In this document: positions 7,549 through 15,171 of the stretch, piece by piece
How positions within the stretch are numbered: the first letter of the stretch is position 1
Layout: each line of letters begins with the position of its first letter
From: Raineyella antarctica
GTDB lineage: Bacteria; Actinomycetota; Actinomycetes; Propionibacteriales; Propionibacteriaceae
Assembly (NCBI RefSeq): GCF_900092135.1
Contig: NZ_FMYF01000001.1
Span: 62,001 to 126,000 of the forward strand
Length of the DNA stretch: 64,000 bases
Direction of reading: 5' to 3'
Translations under genes and position numbers: made by a program
Notes under the pieces: model-generated
Database searches by the model: none
What the model saw: the letters and a program-made list of their open reading frames with translations, nothing else
What the model was told of the DNA's origin: nothing

Positions 7549-9222
7549 TCACTGGTAGCTGACGAAGTCCGGCACCGGCGTCACCTGCCGGTAGGTCTGC
7601 TCGGGGGTGAGCATCGGCTTGTCCTCGTCGATGAAGTTCTTCCAGCCCCAGTGGATGCCTGCCGGCGCACTGTTGTGCAGGGCCGCCCAGGTGCCCTGCT
7701 TGGCGCCCTGGCCGCCCTGGCCATCGGCATGGACCAACACGGCCACCTGCGGGTGTCCCGTGTCGAGCCGGCTCCGGTCGGTGATCATCCGGGTCTGGAA
7801 CTGGTGCAGGACCAATAGCTTCTGCGGCAGGCGGTTCTCGGTGACGAAACCGGCCAGGTAGGCGCTGACCTTGTTGACCTCGTCGACACCCACACTGCCG
7901 ATCTGGGTCAGGTGCTTCTGGTCGGGGCGCAGGCGCCATTCCGGGTCCAGGGCCACCCCGACGTGCGGCTGGCGCAGCAACTGCTCGTACTGCTTGACCT
8001 GGGTGAGGAAGTCCGTCCTCCCCGGCTGGAAGTCCAGCACCACGTACTGGCCCGCCTGACGCGCGGCCTCGACCAGCGGCATGATCGCCGCCGGGTCTGT
8101 CTCGGTGGAGTAGTTGCCGTCGGACCCGGCATCGCCGGAGGCGACGGTGACGATGATCTCCAGCGCCGGCACCACCCGGTCCTTGGTGAGGGGACGGTAG
8201 GGGGCAGCCATCTGCTCGGCCCGGGCGATCGTCGCCGGGGTACCCTGCTCGCCGAGCAGGCCGAGGGCGGGGGTGATCGGGCTGCCGTAGAGGGCGACGT
8301 AGCGCTTGCCGTCGAACACCTGCTGGCCGCCGCCGGGCAGCTCCACGCCGGTCTCGGCGGCCTGGGCCTGCCAGGTGAACGATGCGTCGTCCCCGAAGCC
8401 GGTGCCCAGGCCGACCACAGAGGTCTTGCCCTTCAGCTCGGCGACGGCCTCGGAGGTGGCACCGACGTGCCCGTGGGACACCACCGCGGTGGCCCCGGCC
8501 GCTCGGGCCGTACCCACGGCCGCGGCCTGCGCGGGACTGCCGTCACTGACCGCCGCGGCGCCCTCGGCCCGGGTGGTGGCCTGGACCTTGGGCAGCTCGC
8601 CGCGCCCCTTGGCCGGCGCGGGGGCGTCCGCGGGGGCTGCCAGCACCTCTGTCGGCCCGAGTGTGGCGAGCTGCTGCACCGGGGCCTTCGCATCAGGGTC
8701 GACCTGGTCGACCTTCAGGCCGAGTACCCGGCCCAGCTCACCGGCCCCGGTCGGGGCGGGGACGACAGCCAGGGCGTCGGCGAAGTCGGCGATGTCCACG
8801 GTCCCGACGGTGAGGACCGCGCCGGCGCCCAGCCGGGTGAGCTCGGCGTCGACCGGGCTGTCCGCGACCGGGGCCGTACCGTCGCCCTCGGCCAGTAGCG
8901 CGGGCACGCCGGCCGCTGCGGCGATCGAGGCGGCCCGGGCGACCGCAGCCTGGTCGCGGGGATCGGCGACCACCGCGTACGCGGCCTGCCCGAACCAGGT
9001 CCGGCTGGAGGCCAGTGCCAGCTCGTGCGGGTCCTGCGAGGCGAGCAGGGTCGGACCCGCCGGAGCCGTGGCCACGCCGGCCGTCCGCGCGTCCGGGGAC
9101 CGTCCACCGGCGCCGCCGGCGGCACTGCAGCCGGCCAGCAGGAGCGTGGCAGCGGTGAGCGCACCGATGGCGGCAGGGGCCGTGCGGGGACGTGGTCGGA
9201 AGTCTCGTTCTCGGGTACCCAT
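7549..9222 (-). CDS. Secreted lipoprotein with cell-wall-binding-like repeats
   Basis: 557 aa. A signal peptide ends in lipobox LLAG-C with Cys32 as lipidation site. Residues about 55-290 have the alternating alpha/beta pattern of cell-wall-binding repeat 2 (for example ALASSRTWFGQAAYAVVAD and LTRLGAGAVLTVG). Residues about 330-557 form a conserved domain resembling a TIM-barrel hydrolase (VVLDFQPGRTDFL, VGVALDPEWRL, HIHWGW-like end). It should be anchored outside the membrane; enzymatic activity is unproven. TAGGTT on the minus strand, 6 nt from the ATG, suggests leaderless transcription. Confidence 0.8.
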   Translation of the reverse strand: MGTRERDFRPRPRTAPAAIGALTAATLLLAGCSAAGGAGGRSPDARTAGVATAPAGPTLLASQDPHELALASSRTWFGQAAYAVVADPRDQAAVARAASIAAAAGVPALLAEGDGTAPVADSPVDAELTRLGAGAVLTVGTVDIADFADALAVVPAPTGAGELGRVLGLKVDQVDPDAKAPVQQLATLGPTEVLAAPADAPAPAKGRGELPKVQATTRAEGAAAVSDGSPAQAAAVGTARAAGATAVVSHGHVGATSEAVAELKGKTSVVGLGTGFGDDASFTWQAQAAETGVELPGGGQQVFDGKRYVALYGSPITPALGLLGEQGTPATIARAEQMAAPYRPLTKDRVVPALEIIVTVASGDAGSDGNYSTETDPAAIMPLVEAARQAGQYVVLDFQPGRTDFLTQVKQYEQLLRQPHVGVALDPEWRLRPDQKHLTQIGSVGVDEVNKVSAYLAGFVTENRLPQKLLVLHQFQTRMITDRSRLDTGHPQVAVLVHADGQGGQGAKQGTWAALHNSAPAGIHWGWKNFIDEDKPMLTPEQTYRQVTPVPDFVSYQ

Positions 9223-9228
9223 GGGCCC

Positions 9229-9234
9229 AACCTA
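9229..9234 (-). promoter_or_regulatory. Leaderless-type -10 (TAGGTT), lipoprotein gene
   Basis: On the minus strand: TAGGTT, GGGCCC, ATG (9222). Spacing 6 nt. Confidence 0.55.
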
Positions 9235-9382
9235 CGTGAGCGCCGGTCGACGGCAACGCATCTGCCCGCGCCCCGGATGATGGCGTCGCGCTGACCGTGG
9301 CGATGGTGCGGTACCTTCCCGCACTGCTGCAGGGAAGATCCATTGATCGGAAGAGGTGCTCGGTGGATGTCGGTCCGACGTC

Positions 9383-9388
9383 TAGCCT
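9383..9388 (+). promoter_or_regulatory. Candidate -10 for the first iclR
   Basis: TAGCCT preceded by an 11-bp palindrome GTCGGTCCGAC (9369-9379). A weak IclR-site relative, CATTGATCG, lies at 9341-9349. Confidence 0.35.
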
Positions 9389-9445
9389 CGGTGGTCACAG
9401 TGGGCGCGCTCGCCTCGGTCGCCCGATCATCGAGGAAGGGCTGTC

Positions 9446-10234
9446 ATGGCCAATTCACCAAGCGGGGAGTCGGTCATCTCCCGGGTTGTCCGGATCCTGG
9501 AATCCTTCGACCGGCAGCGCTCGCAGCTGAGCCAGAGCGCACTGGCACGCCGGGCCGACCTCCCGTTGAGCACTGCCCAACGGCTCACGGTCGACCTGGT
9601 CAAGGCCGGGCTGCTGGAACGTACGCCCTCGGGGGACCTGCGACCTGGACTGCGGTTGTGGGAACTCGCGCTGCGCAGTTCCCGGGCGCTCTCCCTGCGC
9701 GAGATCGCCCTGCCCTTCATGACGGACGTGTTGACGGCGGTCAAGCAGCACACGACGTTGGCGGTGCTCGACGGCGGCACCGTCCTCTACGTGGAGCGGA
9801 TGTCGGCGTCCGAATCGGGTCTGGACCAGGCGCACATCGCCCAGCGGATGCCGATCCACGCCTGCTCGTCGGGCATCGCCCTGATGGCACACCAGCCGCC
9901 CGACGTGCAGGAGACCTTCCTGGCCGGACCGCTGGCCGCGCTCACGCCCTTCACGCCGACCGACGCGGCTGCACTGCGCCGGCTCTTCGCCGAGGTGCGG
10001 TCCCGGGGCTTCGTGGCCCCGGCCGGCATCGGCGTGACCACCTGGACCGGTATCGCCGTGCCCGTCTGGGGCCCGACCGGCGTGATCGCCGCCCTCAACG
10101 CCATCGTTCCCACCGAGGGGTCGGACGTCTCCCGCATCGTCCCTGCCCTGGTCACCGCGGCCCACGGGATCGGCAGGGTGCTGCGCGACGAGATCGGCGA
10201 CTCGGCCCTGTCCACGTCCCTGCTGCTCGGTTGA
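9446..10234 (+). CDS. IclR-family regulator, copy 1
   Basis: 262 aa. N-terminal winged helix (about 13-75) with LSQSALARRADLPLSTAQRLT, then an IclR effector domain (about 85-250) with YVERMSASESG and IAVPVWGPTGVIAALN. It opens with MANSPSGESVISR, identical to the first 13 residues of the IclR at 16844, so the two are paralogs. IclR proteins commonly bind aromatic or other carboxylic acids and control the adjacent catabolic genes. The P450 operon starts 183 bp downstream, behind several palindromes, and is the obvious target. Confidence 0.92.
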   Translation: MANSPSGESVISRVVRILESFDRQRSQLSQSALARRADLPLSTAQRLTVDLVKAGLLERTPSGDLRPGLRLWELALRSSRALSLREIALPFMTDVLTAVKQHTTLAVLDGGTVLYVERMSASESGLDQAHIAQRMPIHACSSGIALMAHQPPDVQETFLAGPLAALTPFTPTDAAALRRLFAEVRSRGFVAPAGIGVTTWTGIAVPVWGPTGVIAALNAIVPTEGSDVSRIVPALVTAAHGIGRVLRDEIGDSALSTSLLLG

Positions 10235-10259
10235 AGGCGTACGCGGGGGCGCCGCCGGC

Positions 10260-10276
10260 CACCCGTTGAACGGGTG
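10260..10276. promoter_or_regulatory. IclR-type palindrome CACCCGTTGAACGGGTG
   Basis: Perfect 8+1+8 palindrome between iclR copy 1 and the P450 gene. Its core CGTTGAACG is shared with the palindrome at 17645-17661 beside iclR copy 2. A half-matching site CCATTGAACGGG lies at 10293-10304. Confidence 0.65.
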
Positions 10277-10297
10277 AATGGAGATTGTTTCTCCATT
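10277..10297. promoter_or_regulatory. Palindrome with 8-bp arms, P450 upstream region
   Basis: AATGGAGA (10277-10284), spacer TTGTT, TCTCCATT (10290-10297). It directly abuts the preceding palindrome. Further inverted repeats follow: GGTTGA/TCAACC (10303-10319) and GTGAG/CTCAC (10322-10334). Confidence 0.5.
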
Positions 10298-10417
10298 GAA
10301 CGGGTTGAGCGGTTCAACCAGGTGAGAACCTCACGCACTCTGATTGTGCGCTGGCTCACACGGTAGCCGGCTGACTGCCCAGAGCATGTTGATCACCCAG
10401 AGAACGGAGCGACAACG

Positions 10418-11689
10418 ATGTCGATTGCCACCCAGGAGACCACGGGCCTGCCGACGAGCGAGCCGAACACCCACCCCTACTCCCATGAGCTCGCGTGGCC
10501 GGAGGGCCTCGAGCCGTGGAAGGTCGTCGACGACGGTTCCCAGGGGGATCCGTACGAGCACTACACCTGGATGCACCGGAACGCCCCGGTCGTCCGTGCC
10601 TGGACGCCCACCAACGACGTGTGGTTCCTCGCCGCGTACGACGACGTGAAGATGGCGTTCCGCAAGCCCAAGATCTTCTCCTCCGAGGTCGTCAAGCCCG
10701 TCCCGATGACCTTCCTCACCCTGATCGACGACCCGGAGCACAACCGCTTCCGTCAGGTCATCGCCAAGGCCTTCACGCCGAAGGCACTGCAGGCGTTCGC
10801 CCAGCGGATCGAGGAGAACGCCGAGATGCTCCTGGACCGGATGATCGCCGCCGGTGGCGGCGAGGTGGTGGAGGACTTCGCCATCCCGCTGTCGATGACC
10901 ACGATCTCCGCACTGCTGGACGTGCCGGCCGAGGACCACGAGAAGATGAAGTTCTGGTCCGACGAGACCTTCAGCTACTTCGGCCGCCTGGCCCGCAATG
11001 CCCCTGGCACCGGGACCGACGAGCAGAGTGCGCACGACTTCTGGGCCTACCTCAAGGAGCGCCTCGAGGTGCTGTACGCCGAGGGCAGCGAGTCCATGGG
11101 CGGCCACATCGCCCGGATGTGGAAGGACGAGGGCATCCTCAGCGAGCAGGAGGCCAAGGAGCTGTGCTCCTTCGTCTTCATCGCCGGCCACGACACCACC
11201 ACGATCCTGCTCGCCAACGCCTTCCGGATGGCCAGCGAGCACCCCGAGCTCCTCGGCCGGATCCACGACAACGAGGAGGACGCGGAGCGCTTCGTCGAGG
11301 AGCTGGCCCGGTACCGCGGCACCGTGCAGCGGGCCAGCCGGATCACCACCGAGGAGGTCACCGTCTCCGGCGTCACCCTGCCCAAGGGGGCCGTGGTCCG
11401 GCTGCTGAACGCGGCGGCCAACCGTGACCCGCAGAAGTTCGAGGACCCCGACACCTTCGACATCGACAGGAAGACCGACGGCCACTTCGGCTTCGGCGCC
11501 GGCGTGCACTCCTGCGTCGGGGCGCCGCTGGCCCGGATGGAGACCGTCGCCTCGACCCTCCAGCTGGCCCGCAAGGTCGCCTCGGTCACCCTCGACACCG
11601 ACCGCCCGATCGAATACGTCCGGGGCAACAACCTGACCAACTCGGGTCCGGAGAAGCTGTACGTCCGTCTGGAGGCCCGCCGTGGCTGA
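10418..11689 (+). CDS. Cytochrome P450 (class I, bacterial)
   Basis: 423 aa. Heme thiolate loop FGFGAGVHSCVGAP (Cys about 365), I-helix oxygen-binding FIAGHDTTT (about 254-262), and ExxR region EELARYR (about 293). Soluble, with no membrane anchor. It overlaps the ferredoxin reductase gene by 8 bp, and the ferredoxin gene follows, giving a complete three-component monooxygenase. The ribosome site ACGGAG precedes ATG 10418. Context (KstD-like flavoprotein, SDR, pobA) suggests hydroxylation of cyclohexanecarboxylate at C4, yielding the precursor of 4-hydroxybenzoate. O-demethylation of 4-methoxybenzoate is the main alternative. Both are inference. Confidence 0.93.
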   Translation: MSIATQETTGLPTSEPNTHPYSHELAWPEGLEPWKVVDDGSQGDPYEHYTWMHRNAPVVRAWTPTNDVWFLAAYDDVKMAFRKPKIFSSEVVKPVPMTFLTLIDDPEHNRFRQVIAKAFTPKALQAFAQRIEENAEMLLDRMIAAGGGEVVEDFAIPLSMTTISALLDVPAEDHEKMKFWSDETFSYFGRLARNAPGTGTDEQSAHDFWAYLKERLEVLYAEGSESMGGHIARMWKDEGILSEQEAKELCSFVFIAGHDTTTILLANAFRMASEHPELLGRIHDNEEDAERFVEELARYRGTVQRASRITTEEVTVSGVTLPKGAVVRLLNAAANRDPQKFEDPDTFDIDRKTDGHFGFGAGVHSCVGAPLARMETVASTLQLARKVASVTLDTDRPIEYVRGNNLTNSGPEKLYVRLEARRG

Positions 11690-12968
11690 GTTCGACATGA
11701 TCCTCGACGACATCAACCCCGAGGACATCGACCTGCCGGTGGTCATCATCGGCGCCGGCCACGCCGGTGTCCAGGTCGCCGCAGGCCTGCGCACCCGCGG
11801 CTGGACCGGCGGCATCGTCCTGGTCGACGAGGAGGGTGGCCTGCCGTACGAGCGCCCTCCGCTGTCGAAGGACGTGCTGGGGCCGGACGAGACCGCCGAG
11901 GGCGGCCCGCTGCTGCGCAAGGACGCCTTCTACGCGTCCAAGGACATCACCCGGCTCGCCGGGGTGCGGGTGGGGTCGATCGATCGCGGTCGCCGCGTCG
12001 TGGCCCTCGACGACGGCCAGGAACTGGCATACCACCGTCTGGTCATCGCTTCCGGTGCCCGCGGTCGCCGGCTCACCGTGCCCGGACATGACCTGTCCGG
12101 CGTACTGTCCCTGCGGACCGCCGCCGACGCCCTGGCCGTCCGCGGCGAACTCGTCCCCGGCGCGCGCGTCGTGATCATCGGCGCCGGCTACATCGGGATG
12201 GAGGTGGCCGCCGCAGCGACCAAGCGTGGCTGCGACGTCACCGTCCTGGAGTTCCAGGACCGCGTGATGAAGCGCGTCACCTCCGAGCCGGTCTCCGAGT
12301 TCTACCAGCAGCTGCATCGCTCCAAGGGTGTCCGCTTCGCCTTCGGCGCCGCGGTCTCGGCGATCGAGGGGGAGGGGCGCGTCGAGCGCGTGCTGACCGC
12401 GGACGGCCGGTCCTACCCGGCCGACGTGGTGGTCGCCGGCATCGGCGTCATCCCCAACCAGGAGCTCGCCGAGGCTGCCGGTATCGCCTGCCGCGACGGC
12501 ATCCTGGTCGACGAGGCGTGCCGTACGTCCGACCCGGCGGTGTACGCCGCAGGCGACGTCACTCGCTTCATCAGCACCTTCGGCGGCGCCGAGATGCGGC
12601 TGGAGTGCCTCCAGAACGCCCAGCAGCAGGCGGACGTGGTGGCGGACACGATCATGGGCCGCACCCCGCGCGAAGCCGAGGTGCCGTGGTTCTGGACCGT
12701 CCAGTTCGACGTACGTCTCCAGACCGCCGGGGTGATGCATCCCGACGACGACATCGTGCTGCGCGGCGACCCGGCCACCGGCAAGTTCAGCGTCTGCTAC
12801 CTGCGCGAGGACAGCCTCGCTGCGATCGACACGGTCGGCAGCCTTGCGGACTTCCGCCAGGGCAAGAAGCTGATCGCCGCCGGCACCTTCATGGACCGCA
12901 CCGCGCTGGCCGACCCGGCCGTACGGCTCGAGGACTGCGTCCTGGAGACGGCGAAGATCGCCGCCTGA
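11682..12968 (+). CDS. NAD(P)H-ferredoxin reductase (putidaredoxin-reductase type)
   Basis: 428 aa from GTG 11682, overlapping the P450 stop (translational coupling). N-terminal FAD motif VVIIGAGHAGVQVAAGL (about 20-37), NAD(P)-binding Rossmann VVIIGAGYIGMEVAAAA (about 164-181), and YAAGDVTRF for the FAD ribityl site (about 287). It carries electrons from NAD(P)H to the [2Fe-2S] ferredoxin that serves the P450. Similar reductases serve other oxygenases, but the gene order leaves little doubt here. It has about 15 extra N-terminal residues, acidic and probably disordered. Confidence 0.93.
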   Translation: MAEFDMILDDINPEDIDLPVVIIGAGHAGVQVAAGLRTRGWTGGIVLVDEEGGLPYERPPLSKDVLGPDETAEGGPLLRKDAFYASKDITRLAGVRVGSIDRGRRVVALDDGQELAYHRLVIASGARGRRLTVPGHDLSGVLSLRTAADALAVRGELVPGARVVIIGAGYIGMEVAAAATKRGCDVTVLEFQDRVMKRVTSEPVSEFYQQLHRSKGVRFAFGAAVSAIEGEGRVERVLTADGRSYPADVVVAGIGVIPNQELAEAAGIACRDGILVDEACRTSDPAVYAAGDVTRFISTFGGAEMRLECLQNAQQQADVVADTIMGRTPREAEVPWFWTVQFDVRLQTAGVMHPDDDIVLRGDPATGKFSVCYLREDSLAAIDTVGSLADFRQGKKLIAAGTFMDRTALADPAVRLEDCVLETAKIAA

Positions 12969-13023
12969 TCAGGCACCCGCACACCACACCCCATACGAAC
13001 GTCATCGAACACGAGGAACAACC

Positions 13024-13350
13024 ATGTCTGTCATCACCATCGACGTCATCGACCGCGAGGGCTCCCGCCACGAGGTGCCCTGGGAGCAGGACCAGGTCCT
13101 GATGGAGGCCCTGCGCGACAACGACCTGCCTGTCCTGGCCTCCTGCGGCGGCAGCGCTTCCTGCGCCACCTGTCACGTCTTCCTGCCCGAGGACGTCTAC
13201 CCGACGCTGCCGGAGCGCAGCGAGGACGAGATCGAGCTGGTCGAGGAGGCCCCCGGGTTCCGACCGACGCAGTCCCGCCTGTCCTGCCAGGTCCACTACG
13301 CCGACCGGTTCGACGGCATGACGGTCACCCTGGCCCCCGAAGAGGACTGA
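13024..13350 (+). CDS. [2Fe-2S] ferredoxin, putidaredoxin type
   Basis: 108 aa. Cluster ligands Cys41, Cys47, Cys50 and Cys88 (C-x5-C-x2-C-x37-C), in SCGGSASCATCHVFL and RLSCQVHY. Electron carrier between the reductase and the P450. ATG 13024 follows GAGGAACAACC. Last gene of the operon; a strong hairpin follows. Confidence 0.95.
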   Translation: MSVITIDVIDREGSRHEVPWEQDQVLMEALRDNDLPVLASCGGSASCATCHVFLPEDVYPTLPERSEDEIELVEEAPGFRPTQSRLSCQVHYADRFDGMTVTLAPEED

Positions 13351-13399
13351 AAGCTGCACCCTCGGTCGCTCCCTGACAAGGGCGAGCGACCGGCGCAGA

Positions 13400-13435
13400 A
13401 GTGGGGGCATCCGGCGCAGGCCGGGTGCCCCCACT
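13400..13435 (+). terminator. Terminator after the P450 operon
   Basis: 16-bp stem (13400-13415 with 13420-13435, one G-T pair) and a GCAG loop. Confidence 0.85.
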
Positions 13436-13498
13436 CATGTATGCCGGTCGTACAGAGGTCGTCGACGAGTCCCCGGGACGTGGCCCGGCCCGCTCGGG

Positions 13499-14149
13499 TC
13501 AGTGGGACGCTGACGCCGTCGGCTCCTGCCAGCCGTCGATCAGGGCGTCGAGGGTGGCATGAACCAGCTCATCGGCCGAAGCAGGGACGGAAAGGGGAAT
13601 CTGGTGGAAGGCGGCGAGGCGGGCGAGGCCGTATGCGGCGCCCCAGGCGCTCGCCACCCGACGCAGCACGTCGCCCTCCGTCACGGTCGAGGGTTGGCAG
13701 GCCGCCACCGCATCCTGCAGCAGGTTCCAGTATTCGATCGCGGCCTGCTGGAGGAGAGGGTGGTCGCTCTTGGCGACTGTGGTCCCGTACGCAAGGTCGT
13801 GAAGGTGGGGGCGGGTGCGGATGAACCCCAGGTAGGAGTCGGCGAGGGCGTGCAGGCGGGTCCGGGGGTCCGTGCCGGCGGCTTGCACCGCTTGGGATGC
13901 CGCCCCCGCGGCTTCGCGGAGCCCGACGCCGGCGACCGCTGCGAGGAATCCGCGCTTGCTCCCGAAGTGGACATAGGGCGCCTGGTGGCTGACCCCGAGT
14001 TCCTGGGCGATCAAACGGATGCTCAAGCCCTCCGCGGGCGTCTCCGCCAGCCGTTCGAGTGCCGCATGCAGCAGTCGCTGCTCGAGACCCTCGCTCTCGG
14101 AGGAATCGGAAGGCACCGACCGGCTCGAACCCTTGACACTGTCAACCAC
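13499..14149 (-). CDS. TetR-family repressor
   Basis: About 216 aa. N-terminal helix-turn-helix: LIAQELGVSHQAPYVHFGSK (about 42-61). The C-terminal ligand domain resembles the TetR_C WHG-type (HDLAYGTTVAKSDHPLLQQA). GTG 14149 is preferred because TAGGAT lies 7 nt before it; the ATG at 14158 would fall inside that -10. It is divergent from the degenerate alpha/beta-hydrolase. Two matching palindromes in and beside the 31-bp divergent gap are probable operators, so it should repress itself and the hydrolase. Confidence 0.9.
   Translation of the reverse strand: MVDSVKGSSRSVPSDSSESEGLEQRLLHAALERLAETPAEGLSIRLIAQELGVSHQAPYVHFGSKRGFLAAVAGVGLREAAGAASQAVQAAGTDPRTRLHALADSYLGFIRTRPHLHDLAYGTTVAKSDHPLLQQAAIEYWNLLQDAVAACQPSTVTEGDVLRRVASAWGAAYGLARLAAFHQIPLSVPASADELVHATLDALIDGWQEPTASASH
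14133..14145. promoter_or_regulatory. TetR operator 1, TTGACACTGTCAA
   Basis: Perfect 6+1+6 palindrome inside the first codons of the tetR gene, downstream of its probable transcription start. Confidence 0.7.
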
Positions 14150-14156
14150 GAGTCCC

Positions 14157-14162
14157 ATCCTA
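14157..14162 (-). promoter_or_regulatory. Leaderless-type -10 (TAGGAT), tetR gene
   Basis: On the minus strand: TAGGAT, 7 nt, then GTG 14149. It lies between the two operators. Confidence 0.5.
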
Positions 14163-14166
14163 GCGG

Positions 14167-14179
14167 TAGACAGTGTCAA
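14167..14179. promoter_or_regulatory. TetR operator 2, TAGACAGTGTCAA
   Basis: Same palindrome as operator 1 with one changed arm base. Starts are 34 bp apart. It overlaps the probable -10 of the divergent hydrolase gene. Confidence 0.65.
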
Positions 14180-14180
14180 C

Positions 14181-15026
14181 ATGGGGGTGGCAACAATGAA
14201 CGAGAACCAGGTCGTCAGTACATCGGTCGGCCAGTTGTCCGTCCGGCTCCTCGGGAGTGGGCACCCTGCAGTGCTGTGGCACAGCCTCTTCGTCGACGAG
14301 CGATCCTGGGGGCGGATGGTTCCCGAATTGCAGGCCCATCGGCGGCTGGTGGTGATCACCGGTCCCGGTCATGGGGACAGCACCGACCCGGGGCGCCGGT
14401 ACAGCAACGAGGAGTGTGCGGAGGCGGCCGTAGAGGTCCTGGACGCCCTGGGGATCGAGGAGCCGGTCGACTGGGTCGGCAATGCGTGGGGCGGGCATGT
14501 GGGAATCACCCTCGCCGCGACCCGACCCGACAGGTGCCGGAGCCTGGTCGCCCTCGGGACCCCGGTGGCGGCGCTCACGCCCCAGGAGCGTACGAGGACG
14601 TGGCTGCTGCTCGGCGTGTACTCACTGCTGGGTCCCACCACGATGGTCGTGGATGGCGTCATCAACACGTTGCTCTCCGAGCACACGCGCAGCCACGACC
14701 CGGAAGCAGTGGAGCTCGTGCGCGAGTGCCTGCTCACCGCGAACCGCCGCAGACTCTCCAACGCGGTGGTGTCCGTCTCGCTGCGCCGCAGTGACCTGGC
14801 CGGGGAGCTGGACAGGCTGACCCAGCCCACCCTGATCGTGACCGCCGCCGATCACGCCGGCTTCACCCCCGACCAGGCGCGAGCGGTGGGCCGGCGGGTC
14901 AGGGACTGCCGGGTCGGTATCGTCCCGGACGCCGCCTACCTTGTCCCCCTGGAGGCTCCGCAGGTGACGGCCTCCCAGGTCCTCGAGTTCTGGGACGCCC
15001 TCGATCAGCGCCGGGAGGCAGCATGA
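14181..15026 (+). CDS. Alpha/beta-hydrolase fold protein lacking catalytic Ser and His
   Basis: 281 aa from ATG 14181; ATG 14196, with GGGGGTGG upstream, is the alternative. The fold is clear: oxyanion region VLWHSLFVDERSWGRMVPEL, nucleophile elbow DWVGNAWGGHVG, acid loop TLIVTAADHAGF, final motif VPDAAYLVPLEAP. The elbow should be G-x-S-x-G, but Ser is Ala102 (codon GCG). The usual Gly-His before LVPLE is Ala-Tyr253. So nucleophile and base are both lost while the frame is intact. It is probably a ligand-binding or non-hydrolytic protein. Controlled with the divergent TetR. Confidence 0.85.
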   Translation: MGVATMNENQVVSTSVGQLSVRLLGSGHPAVLWHSLFVDERSWGRMVPELQAHRRLVVITGPGHGDSTDPGRRYSNEECAEAAVEVLDALGIEEPVDWVGNAWGGHVGITLAATRPDRCRSLVALGTPVAALTPQERTRTWLLLGVYSLLGPTTMVVDGVINTLLSEHTRSHDPEAVELVRECLLTANRRRLSNAVVSVSLRRSDLAGELDRLTQPTLIVTAADHAGFTPDQARAVGRRVRDCRVGIVPDAAYLVPLEAPQVTASQVLEFWDALDQRREAA

Positions 15027-15114
15027 TGGCAGGTCGTCGCTCCCGGGACCTCCTGTACCGCGTCGGTGCCCCCGGGTGCGGCCCGCGTCGGGCCGGAACT
15101 GCGCGGGTCACGTA

Positions 15115-15146
15115 CGAATGCCCCGGCCAGTAGGCCGGGGCATTCG
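15115..15146. terminator. Bidirectional terminator
   Basis: Perfect 14-bp stem (15115-15128 with 15133-15146) and AGTA loop between convergent genes. Confidence 0.85.
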
Positions 15147-15171
15147 ACGAAGAGGGATCAGGAGGCGGGGC

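Noticed and set aside
10322-10334. CRP-like site GTGAG-AAC-CTCAC in the P450 leader
   Set aside because: The half-sites GTGA and TCAC are separated by 5 rather than 6 bp, so it does not fit the CRP spacing.
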